From Pimelobacter simplex (GTDB taxonomy: Bacteria; Actinomycetota; Actinomycetes; Propionibacteriales; Nocardioidaceae): a stretch of 64,000 nt of DNA. The stretch covers positions 124,001 to 188,000 of the forward strand of contig NZ_FOUK01000002.1 of NCBI RefSeq assembly GCF_900114845.1, given 5' to 3'. Below are positions 17,512 through 25,400 of this stretch, piece after piece; position 1 is the stretch's first letter; each line of letters starts with the position of its first letter. The notes under the pieces were generated by a model. That model searched no databases and was not told the DNA's origin. It saw only the letters and a program-made list of their open reading frames with translations. The translations under genes were made by a program, and so were the position numbers.

Positions 17512-17643
17512 GGGAGAAGCGTCGGTGGAGGGGTGGGTGGGGGCGGGGTGGCGAGGTGGGGGCTGTGGAGAGGGCGGGGGGTGGGGAGGGGCTGTGGAGG
17601 TTCCGGGGTCGGTGGTGGGGTGGGAGACGACTAACGTGACGCC
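17512..17643. promoter_or_regulatory. G-rich divergent promoter region between DUF4192 and dinB
   Basis: The upper strand carries many runs of three to six G between about 17530 and 17627, a G-quadruplex-prone composition. TAACGT at 17632-17637 ends six bases before the dinB GTG and is a probable leaderless -10 box. No clear SOS-box (LexA site) is visible. Confidence 0.55.
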
Positions 17644-19005
17644 GTGCGCGCCCACGCTTCGGTCCTCCACCTGGACCTCGATGCGTTCTTCGCGGCGGTC
17701 GAGCAGCGTGACAAGCCGTCGCTGCGGGGCAAGCCGGTGGTCGTGGGTGGGGTCGGCGGCCGCGGGGTGGTGTCGACGGCGTCCTACGAGGCCCGCGCGT
17801 ACGGCGTCCGGTCGGCCATGTCGACCCGGGAGGCGCGCGCCCGCTGCCCGCACGCGGCGTACCTGTCCGGCCGCTTCGATGCCTACCGCGCGTCGAGTGC
17901 CGCGGTGATGGCGGTGCTGCGCGCGTGCTCGCCCCTGGTCGAGCCGCTCTCGCTGGACGAGGCGTTCGTCGACCTCGCCGAGGCCGGCCTGCCCGACCTC
18001 GAGCTGGCGACGGTGACCGCGCAGGCCGAGGAGCTGCGGGCCCGGGTCCACGAGGTGACCGGCGGCCTGACCGCATCGGTGGGCGTGGCGTCGTCGAAGT
18101 TCCTGGCCAAGATCGCCAGCGACCTGCGCAAACCCGACGGCCTCGTCGTGATCGAGCCCGGCACCGAGCTGGAGATGCTCCGCCCGATGCACGTGTCGGT
18201 GATCCCCGGCGTGGGACCGGCGACGGTCGAGCGGCTGCGGCGCGCGGGCGTCCACACGGTCGCCGAGCTGGAGCGGATCAGCCAGGACGAGCTGGTCAGC
18301 CTCGTCGGCAAGGCACTGGGCCAGGGCCTCTACCACCTGGCGCGCGCCGAGGACGACCGTCCGGTGGTCGCCGACCGGGAGGCGAAGTCGGTGAGCGTCG
18401 AGGGCACCTACGAGCACGACCTCACCGACCGCCCGCAGATGACCGCGATCGTGACCCGGCAGGCCGGCGAGGTCGCGAAGCGGCTGCGCTCCCACGGCCT
18501 GTCCGGCCGGACCGTCACGCTCAAGGTCCGGCTCTACGACTTCACCACGCTGAGCCGCTCGTCGACGCTCCCGGCGCCGACCGACGACCCGGCGACCATC
18601 GCCCGGCTGGCCCGCGCGCTGCTCACCGACCTCGACACCTCAGGCGGCGTCCGGCTCCTGGGCGTGGGCGTCTCGGGGCTGGCCGACTGGATCCAGGAGG
18701 ACCTGTTCGCCACGTCCGACGAGGACGCCGGCGAGAGCGACCAGGCGCCCGCCGACGACGTCCCCGCCGAGCCCGAGCCCGACCAGGCCGGCGCCAAGTG
18801 GACCGGGACGGCGTGGTCGCCCGGCATGGACGTCGTCCACGCGGAGCACGGTCGCGGCTGGGTCTGGGGCGCCGGCAAGGGCGTGGTGACGGTCCGCTTC
18901 GAGACCGCCGAGACGCCGCCGGGACCGGTCCGCTCCTTCCGCGCCGACGACCCCGAGCTGAGCCGGTGGCGGCCGCCGGAGACGGAGCAACCGGACCCGC
19001 AGTAG
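17644..19005 (+). CDS. dinB: DNA polymerase IV (Y-family translesion polymerase)
   Basis: The 453 residues contain the catalytic carboxylates Asp11 (LDLDAFFAAVEQ) and Asp105-Glu106 (SLDEAFVD), a helix-hairpin-helix thumb (VIPGVGPATVERL) and a little-finger domain. QEDLF near residue 355 fits the beta-clamp binding consensus. About 70 extra residues follow, with an acidic linker and a small beta domain (HAEHGRGWVWGAGKGVV), an extension common in actinobacterial Pol IV. It copies past damaged bases with low fidelity. The start is GTG with a TAACGT box six bases upstream. Confidence 0.93.
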   Translation: MRAHASVLHLDLDAFFAAVEQRDKPSLRGKPVVVGGVGGRGVVSTASYEARAYGVRSAMSTREARARCPHAAYLSGRFDAYRASSAAVMAVLRACSPLVEPLSLDEAFVDLAEAGLPDLELATVTAQAEELRARVHEVTGGLTASVGVASSKFLAKIASDLRKPDGLVVIEPGTELEMLRPMHVSVIPGVGPATVERLRRAGVHTVAELERISQDELVSLVGKALGQGLYHLARAEDDRPVVADREAKSVSVEGTYEHDLTDRPQMTAIVTRQAGEVAKRLRSHGLSGRTVTLKVRLYDFTTLSRSSTLPAPTDDPATIARLARALLTDLDTSGGVRLLGVGVSGLADWIQEDLFATSDEDAGESDQAPADDVPAEPEPDQAGAKWTGTAWSPGMDVVHAEHGRGWVWGAGKGVVTVRFETAETPPGPVRSFRADDPELSRWRPPETEQPDPQ

Positions 19006-19015
19006 CGTTCGGCGC

Positions 19016-21175
19016 ATGCCCGTCCCCCCAGTCGCCCCGCGCCACCCCGTCACCACGACGCTGCACGGCCACACCCGCACCGACGAGTACGAGTGGCTGC
19101 GCGCGAAGGAGGACCCGGCGGTGCTCGCCCACCTGGAGGCCGAGAACGCCTACACCCAGGAGCGCACCGCCCACCTGGCCGACCTGCGCGGCGCGATCTA
19201 CGACGAGATCAAGGCCCGCACGCTCGAGACCGACCTGTCGGTCCCGACCCGGGTGCGCGGCTTCTGGTACTACGGGCGCTCCTTCGAGGGCCGCCAGTAC
19301 GGCGCCAGCTGCCGCGTCCCGGTGACCGACCCGGACGACTGGACTCCCCCGCAGCCCGCGGCCGACGCGCACCCCGACGAGCCCGCGCTGCCCGGCGAGG
19401 AGGTGCTGCTCGACCTCGACGAGCTCGCCCAGGGCCACGACTTCTTCTCGATGGGCGGCTCGTCGGTCAGCCCCGACGACCGCCTCCTCGCGTACGCCGT
19501 CGACGTCGTCGGCGACGAGCGCTACACGGTGCGCGTGCTCGACCTCGGCACCCGCGAGCTGCACGACGACGTGCTGACCGACGTCCTGGGGGGCGTCACG
19601 TGGGGGGCCTCGGCCGACCACTTCTACTACACGACCGTCGACGACGCGTGGCGCCCGGACAAGGTCTGGCGGCACCGCCTCGGCACCGCCCAGGCCGACG
19701 ACGAGCTGGTCTTCCACGAGCCCGACGGACGCTACTTCGTGGGCGTCGGGCGCACCCGCAGCCGCCGCTACGTGATGATCGCGGCCAGCTCGAAGACGAC
19801 CTCGGAGTTCCACGTCATCGACGCCGCCGACCCGACCGCCACGCCGGTCTGCTTCGCCGAGCGCACTGACGGCGTCGAGTACTCGCTGGAGCACGCCGTG
19901 GTCGGCGGCGAGGACCGCTTCCTCGTCCTGCACAACGCCACCGGACCCGAGTTCGAGCTGGGCCACGCGCCCGCGAGCCCGACCGCCCCCGCCGACTGGC
20001 AGCCGCTGCTCCCCCACGACCTCGCGGTCCGGCTCGAGGACGTCGACGCGTTCGCCGACCACCTCGTCGTCCAGCAGCGCAGCAACGGCAGCTCGCAGGT
20101 CCGGATCCTCGACCTGGGCGACGACCCGGCCCACCCGGTCACGGCCGACCGCTTCGTGGAGTTCCCCGGCGAGCTGGCCACCGTCGGCGCGGGCAGCAAC
20201 CCCGCCTTCGAGCAGCCCACCATCCGGGTCGGGATGACCAGCCTCAGCCGCCCCTCGGCCGTCTACGACCACGACCTGCGCACGGGCGAGCTCGTGCTGC
20301 GCAAGCAGGCGCCCGTCCTGGGCGGGTACGACGCCGACGAGTACGAGGAGCACCGCCTCTGGGCGACATCCGTTGACGGCGTCCAGGTGCCGATCTCGCT
20401 GGTGGTCCGCAAGGGCGTGCGCGGCGCCGCGGGCACCGACCCGATCCCTGTCCACCTCTACGGGTACGGCGCCTACGAGGCCTCGATCGACCCGTACTTC
20501 TCGGTCAGCCGGCTCTCCGTGCTCGACCGGGGCGCCGCGTTCGCGATCGCGCACATCCGGGGCGGCGGCGAGATGGGCCGGCACTGGTACGACGACGGCA
20601 AGCTCGCCCACAAGCAGCACACCTTCGACGACTTCATCGCCTCCGCGCGCCACCTGGTCGAGACCGGCTGGACCACCGCCGAGCAGATCGTCGGCGAGGG
20701 CGCGAGCGCCGGCGGCCTCCTCATCGGCGCCGTCGCCAACCAGGCGCCCGAGGCCTTCGGCGGCCTCGTGGCCGGCGTGCCGTTCGTCGACACGCTCACC
20801 ACGATGCTCGACGCGACCCTCCCCCTGACCATCCCCGAGTACGACGAGTGGGGCAACCCGTCCGACGACCCCGTCGCCTACGAGCGGATCGCCGGCTACG
20901 CCCCCTACGAGAACGTCGCCGACCTCCCCTACCCCGCGATCCTGGCCGAGACCTCACTCAACGACACCCGCGTCCTCTACGTCGAGGCCGCCAAGTGGGT
21001 CGCCCGGCTGCGCGAGCGGGCGCCGCAGGCCGACGTCCTGCTGCGCACCGAGATGGCGGCCGGGCACGGCGGCGTCTCGGGGCGCTACCGGGCCTGGGAG
21101 GAGCGGGCGTTCACGCTGGCGTGGATCCTGGACCGGCTGGGGCTGGCCGACCGGCCGCTGCTGGGTTCCCCGTAG
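19016..21175 (+). CDS. S9 family oligopeptidase (oligopeptidase B-like)
   Basis: The 719 residues comprise an N-terminal beta-propeller (about 70-410) and a C-terminal alpha/beta hydrolase domain. The catalytic triad is visible: Ser564 in GASAGG, Asp650 in SLNDTRV and His684 in AAGHGG. HIRGGGEMGRHWY marks the prolyl-oligopeptidase/oligopeptidase B family. It cleaves short peptides, probably after basic residues, in the cytoplasm, as no signal peptide is present. TAGCGT ends seven bases before the ATG at 19016, and the start lies ten bases after dinB. Confidence 0.92.
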   Translation: MPVPPVAPRHPVTTTLHGHTRTDEYEWLRAKEDPAVLAHLEAENAYTQERTAHLADLRGAIYDEIKARTLETDLSVPTRVRGFWYYGRSFEGRQYGASCRVPVTDPDDWTPPQPAADAHPDEPALPGEEVLLDLDELAQGHDFFSMGGSSVSPDDRLLAYAVDVVGDERYTVRVLDLGTRELHDDVLTDVLGGVTWGASADHFYYTTVDDAWRPDKVWRHRLGTAQADDELVFHEPDGRYFVGVGRTRSRRYVMIAASSKTTSEFHVIDAADPTATPVCFAERTDGVEYSLEHAVVGGEDRFLVLHNATGPEFELGHAPASPTAPADWQPLLPHDLAVRLEDVDAFADHLVVQQRSNGSSQVRILDLGDDPAHPVTADRFVEFPGELATVGAGSNPAFEQPTIRVGMTSLSRPSAVYDHDLRTGELVLRKQAPVLGGYDADEYEEHRLWATSVDGVQVPISLVVRKGVRGAAGTDPIPVHLYGYGAYEASIDPYFSVSRLSVLDRGAAFAIAHIRGGGEMGRHWYDDGKLAHKQHTFDDFIASARHLVETGWTTAEQIVGEGASAGGLLIGAVANQAPEAFGGLVAGVPFVDTLTTMLDATLPLTIPEYDEWGNPSDDPVAYERIAGYAPYENVADLPYPAILAETSLNDTRVLYVEAAKWVARLRERAPQADVLLRTEMAAGHGGVSGRYRAWEERAFTLAWILDRLGLADRPLLGSP

Positions 21176-21187
21176 AAGCCGGCAGCG

Positions 21188-21231
21188 CGGCGGGAGACGG
21201 CACCCCGGCAGCTTGCTGGCCTCTCCCGCCG
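21188..21231 (+). terminator. Stem-loop terminator after the S9 peptidase gene
   Basis: CGGCGGGAGA at 21188-21197 pairs perfectly with TCTCCCGCCG at 21222-21231; the 24-base loop holds a smaller CAGC/GCTG hairpin. It begins 13 bases after the peptidase stop and should separate it from sigB transcription. Confidence 0.65.
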
Positions 21232-21344
21232 TCGGAGACGCGCTCGGCCCGTCGAACTTGAGAAGTCCCTGAGATTCGGCGGAGGGCGCAACTTCCCGGA
21301 ACCGCCGGACGTCATTGCCTGTGAGAGCAACACCGGAGTAACCC

Positions 21345-21371
21345 GGGAATCCCGGGTACCTCCCCAGTGTT
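21345..21371 (+). promoter_or_regulatory. SigR/SigH/SigE-type stress promoter upstream of sigB
   Basis: GGGAAT at 21345-21350 is followed after exactly 18 bases by GTT at 21369-21371, matching the GGAAT-N18-GTT consensus of actinobacterial thiol/envelope-stress ECF sigma factors. It lies 51 bases before the sigB start. SigE/SigH-dependent transcription of sigB is established in mycobacteria; use of this site here is inferred. Confidence 0.6.
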
Positions 21372-21422
21372 GGAACCACATGTGCGGCTGGGCTCCACCC
21401 GCACGGGCGAAGGAGGGACGCG

Positions 21423-22400
21423 ATGGCCACCACCACCATGACTCGGCCGACGAGCACCAAGCGGAACACCGGGCGCGAGATCGAGGGACGCGACAGCGTC
21501 GGTCTCTACCTCGACGAGATCGCCCGGACCCCGCTGCTCGACGCGGCCCGTGAGGTCGAGCTGGCGAAGACGATCGAGGCCGGCCTGTTCGCCGAGCACC
21601 TCCTCGCCCAGGGCCGGGTCGGCCGCAAGAAGGGTGGCGCCCCGAAGCAGGCCTCCGAGGCCGAGCTCGAGTGGATCGCCGAGGAGGGCCGCAAGGCCGT
21701 CACGGAGTTCATCAACGCCAACCTGCGTCTCGTCGTCTCGATCGCCCGCAAGTACGGGCGGGCCCAGATGCCGATGCTCGACCTGATCCAGGAGGGCAAC
21801 ACCGGCCTGATCCGCGCGGTCGAGAAGTTCGACTACGCCAAGGGCTACAAGTTCTCCACCTACGCCACCTGGTGGGTGCGCCAGGCGATCACCCGCGGCA
21901 TCGCGCAGCAGGCGCGCGTCGTCCGGCTGCCCGTGCACGTGGTCGAGGAGCTCAACCAGGTCGGCGGCGCCCGTCGTACTCTCGAGCGCCAGCTCGGCCG
22001 CGACCCGGAGCCCGCCGAGATCGCCCAGGAGCTCGGCATGGAGGTCGAGCGGGTGCTCGACCTGATGGCCTGGGGCCGCGAGCACGTGAGCCTCGACACG
22101 CCCGTGGACGAGGACGGCGACACCTCGCTCGGCGACCTGATGGCGCAGGAGACCTCGCCCGGCCCGGACCTCACCGTCCTCGACGTCGAGTCCCGCGACC
22201 GGCTCAACAGCCTCGTCGACCAGCTCGACCCGCGCGCCGCGGACATCATCCGCTCGCGCTACGGCCTCACCGACGGCCGCCAGCACAAGCTCGCCGACAT
22301 CGGCGTCAAGCACGGCATCTCGGCCGAGCGGGTGCGCCAGCTCGAGCGCGAGGCGCTGCAGAAGCTGCGCCGCCTCGGCGACCCGGACCTGGCCGCCTAA
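21423..22400 (+). CDS. sigB: Group-2 primary-like RNA polymerase sigma factor SigB
   Basis: The 325 residues contain sigma regions 1.2 (DSVGLYLDEIARTPLL), 2 (the conserved DLIQEGNTGLIRAVEKFDY and STYATWWVRQAI segments), 3 and 4 (AERVRQLEREALQKLR). The short N-terminus lacks the long acidic region 1.1 of the essential SigA/HrdB, so it is a nonessential group-2 sigma. It probably redirects RNA polymerase in stationary phase or stress. The ATG at 21423 has AAGGAGGG upstream at proper spacing. The SigR/SigE-type promoter puts it under ECF control, and it ends in a hairpin built from a coaE relic. Confidence 0.9.
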   Translation: MATTTMTRPTSTKRNTGREIEGRDSVGLYLDEIARTPLLDAAREVELAKTIEAGLFAEHLLAQGRVGRKKGGAPKQASEAELEWIAEEGRKAVTEFINANLRLVVSIARKYGRAQMPMLDLIQEGNTGLIRAVEKFDYAKGYKFSTYATWWVRQAITRGIAQQARVVRLPVHVVEELNQVGGARRTLERQLGRDPEPAEIAQELGMEVERVLDLMAWGREHVSLDTPVDEDGDTSLGDLMAQETSPGPDLTVLDVESRDRLNSLVDQLDPRAADIIRSRYGLTDGRQHKLADIGVKHGISAERVRQLEREALQKLRRLGDPDLAA

Positions 22401-22477
22401 GCCACAGCGGTCAGCACGCCGAAGACCTCCGTCACGCGCTGACGGAGGTCTTCGCGCGTCCCAGTGAGATCGCTCAG
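22397..22477 (-). pseudogene. Relic of the coaE 3' end
   Basis: Read on the minus strand, this stretch encodes TGTREDLRQ followed by RVTEVFGVL and a stop, matching the intact CoaE C-terminus (TGTREDLRQCVVDVFERL) some 4.6 kb away. At the DNA level 22421-22477 aligns without gaps to 27009-27065 with ten mismatches in 57 bases, 24 of them (22439-22462) fully identical. No further coaE sequence lies upstream; the large secreted-protein gene begins its stop at 22474 inside the relic. It is therefore a truncated copy in direct orientation. Confidence 0.75.
22421..22453. terminator. Perfect 14-bp hairpin terminator after sigB
   Basis: GAAGACCTCCGTCA at 22421-22434 pairs perfectly with TGACGGAGGTCTTC at 22440-22453 around a CGCGC loop. 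It lies between the convergent sigB and large secreted-protein genes and can stop transcription from both sides. It is built wholly from the coaE relic. Confidence 0.8.
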
Positions 22478-25400
22478 TGCCCGGCGTCGATGCCGATCGG
22501 GACCAGGGTCCGCAGCCCCGGGCTCGCGCCGACGGTCGGGCCGCTCGCGCCGGCGTCCGGACCGGCCGGGACGCAGGTGACCGGCCGGGATGCCCATGAT
22601 GCGCAGACCCGGGCCCGGATCGACGTCGGTCCGAGCGGGTTGGTGCTCGTCGCCGGCGGATCGCTCCGGTACATGTCACCGAACCCGAACGCCTGCCCGC
22701 TGGCGGTGGTCCACATGTTCACCTGGGCCGATGACTGGTCGCCGGTGATCTTGTAGAAGGTGACATTGGCCGACTTGACCGGCTGACCGGTGACGTTGTC
22801 GTAGACGACCGCGTCGATCGTCCCCCGCAGCCCGACGACGACCGTCGCCGTGGCCGTGCGTCCGGCGACCAGCGCGGGCAGGTGCGAGCAGCCGCGCGTG
22901 AAGCCGGCGCTCGAGCCCGGACCGGCCGTCCCGCTGGTCGCGCACACCGTGTCGGTGATGTTGTAGGGACTTGCGGCGAGGCCGCGCCAGACGGTCTCGC
23001 CCTGCTCGTCCGAGATGGCCTCGCGGCCCAGACCGAACGTCGAGTTGGTGATCGCCGCGCCGGGGACGACCCGACCATCCTGGGTCAGCACCCGCACCCG
23101 GAGGGCGGCGGCCGGGCGGACCGCGACGTCGACCCGCACGACGGCGTCGGGCGGGAGCGTCGTGGGCCGGCTCGCCTCGCCGGCCTGGTATCCCGTCGTC
23201 CCGGTCGCGCTGAGGCCGGTCCGCACCACACCGGTGACGCCGGCGGGTCGTCCGGTCAGCGTGAACCGGCCCTGGGCGTCGGTGACGTCGCCGCCGCGGA
23301 CGAAGCCGACGGTGATCCCGGCGAGCGGCTGGTGCGTGTCCGCATCGGTCACGACCCCGGTGACCGTGGCCGAACGGCCCACTCGGCGGTCGACCTGCGT
23401 CGCGCGGGCGGGGGCGACCCGGACCGCCTCCGCCCCGCTCTCGCCGACGACGCAGTCCTCGAGGTAGGCCTGTGATCCCTGGGCGTCGTCGCCGCCCTCG
23501 AAGCAGAGGTCGTACGTCACGGCCGGGTCGAGCCCGGTGAAGGCGTAGCGCCCGTCGGCTCCCGTTCGGGTGGTGCCACCGAACTCGGGGCTGCCGCTCG
23601 TCTGCCGCTTCAGTGTCACGGTCGCGCCGGCCACCGGGCGGCCCGTGGTGACATCGCTCAGGACGCCGGAGATCCCGCCGGCCGGAGCCATGCTGATGTC
23701 GAGGGTGATGCTCGGCTGGGCCGGCGTGGGCCGGACCTGGTACTCGAGACCACAGCTCGGTGCCAGGTAGCCGAACGCGCCGCCGCCGCCCGCCTGCGCG
23801 CACACCGAGACCTTCGGCGGCGTCACGTCAGCGGGCGGCAGCGGGGTACGGAGCACGTAGCGCCCGGCAGCGTCGGTGGTGGCGGAGAGCCGGTCCGCCT
23901 CGTCCGCGACCTCACGGCTCGTGATCCGGGTGACCACCCGGACCCCTGCCAGCGGCGTGCCGTCGGCGGCCCGCACCGTTCCGGCGATCGTCGCGGCGGA
24001 CCTCAGTGCGATCGATGCCTGCTGCCCCGAGGTCACCGTGGTCGCGGTGCTCGCGCTCTCGCGGTCCGCCGGGTCGTAGTCCACGCCGCCGAAGCAGGCA
24101 TTGCTCAGGCCCACGGGCGGCACCGGCGCCGCGGCAGCCCGCCCCTGCCCCTCAGCCTCGAAGCACAGCTTCAGCCCCTCGGGGTCCTCGACGTACGGCG
24201 AGCCCGCGTAGCGCCCGTCGGCGCCGGTGTGGCCGACGAGATAGGTCTTGCCGTACGACTCCGGGTCGACGAGGTGGACGGCGACACCCTCCAGCGGGCC
24301 GCCACCGGTGGCGGCCGTCACTCTGCCGGAGACGGCGATCCGGGGCAGCGGGTCGAGCGCGATGTCCCGCGTGATCGTCTGCCCCGGGGTGAGGGCCGGG
24401 ACGTCGACCCACGTGGGGGCGAGCTCGCTCCTCGGCGGCGTCACGGTGAGCGACGTCCCGGTGGTGGGGACGCCGCTGATCAGGTAGCGACCGCTTGCGT
24501 CGGAGGTGGCCTGAGCGATCGGGCGGTAGGGCGGGAAGATCGTCCAGACCTCGATCCGGACCCCGGCGACGGGCCGTCCGGACCGGGTGTCGGTCGCGAC
24601 GCCGGTGACGGAGGCCGCCGGATCGACCTTGATGTCGACCGTAGTTGCAGGCCCCGTGCCGATGGTCACCTCCCGACAGGTGTCGACGTAGCCGTGAGCG
24701 GCACCACCACCCCGCACACTCGCGCCGGTGACGCATACGGTGAGGGTGCCGACACGCAGGTCGACGGCGTAGGTGCCGTCAGCGCCGGCCGTGGCCTCGT
24801 GCGAGGTGCCGTCGGGTAGGCGGAAGGTCATCGCTCCCGCGCTGACGGGCTGCCCGGTCGTCGTGTTGAGGAGCCGGCCCGAGAGCCGCCGCGTGCTCCG
24901 ATCGGTGGTGACGGTGACGGTCGCGGCCGGCGACCACGTCCCGTCGGCCGCCACGGCCCAGACCGCATAGCTGTACTGCTTGCTGCCGGGCAGCCGGGTG
25001 TCGAGGAACATCGGGGTCTGCGCCGGTACGGCCCAGCCGCCCGCCGCGCGGGTCGACGTGGGCGCTGTCGCCCCGTCGGCGCGGGCGATCACGTACGACG
25101 CGGCCCCTGCGGGCGGCGTCCAGGTGAGCCGGATCGACTGGCCCTCGACCTCCGGGTACGCGGTCAGTGCCGTCGCGCGCAGGCCGGTGACCGGACCGGT
25201 CGGAGCGCCGGCTGGCGTGGTGACCGTCCTGGCGATCGGCCGCGAGAGGTTGCCCGAGGCGTCGCGCACCCACAGCGCATAGGTATAGGTGCGCCCGGGC
25301 TCGACGGCCGGGTCGTCGATCGCGGCCCGCTGGTCCTCGGTCTCCCCGACCAGCCGCCCGGACGACGGCGACGCCGGAGCGACGTTCCCGTCGCTGCGCG

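Noticed and set aside
22397..22597. Possible 66-residue gene on the minus strand at the sigB end
   Set aside because: Only its last 26 or so codons resemble coaE; the rest is a shifted frame of the large secreted-protein gene, so it is a relic rather than a gene.
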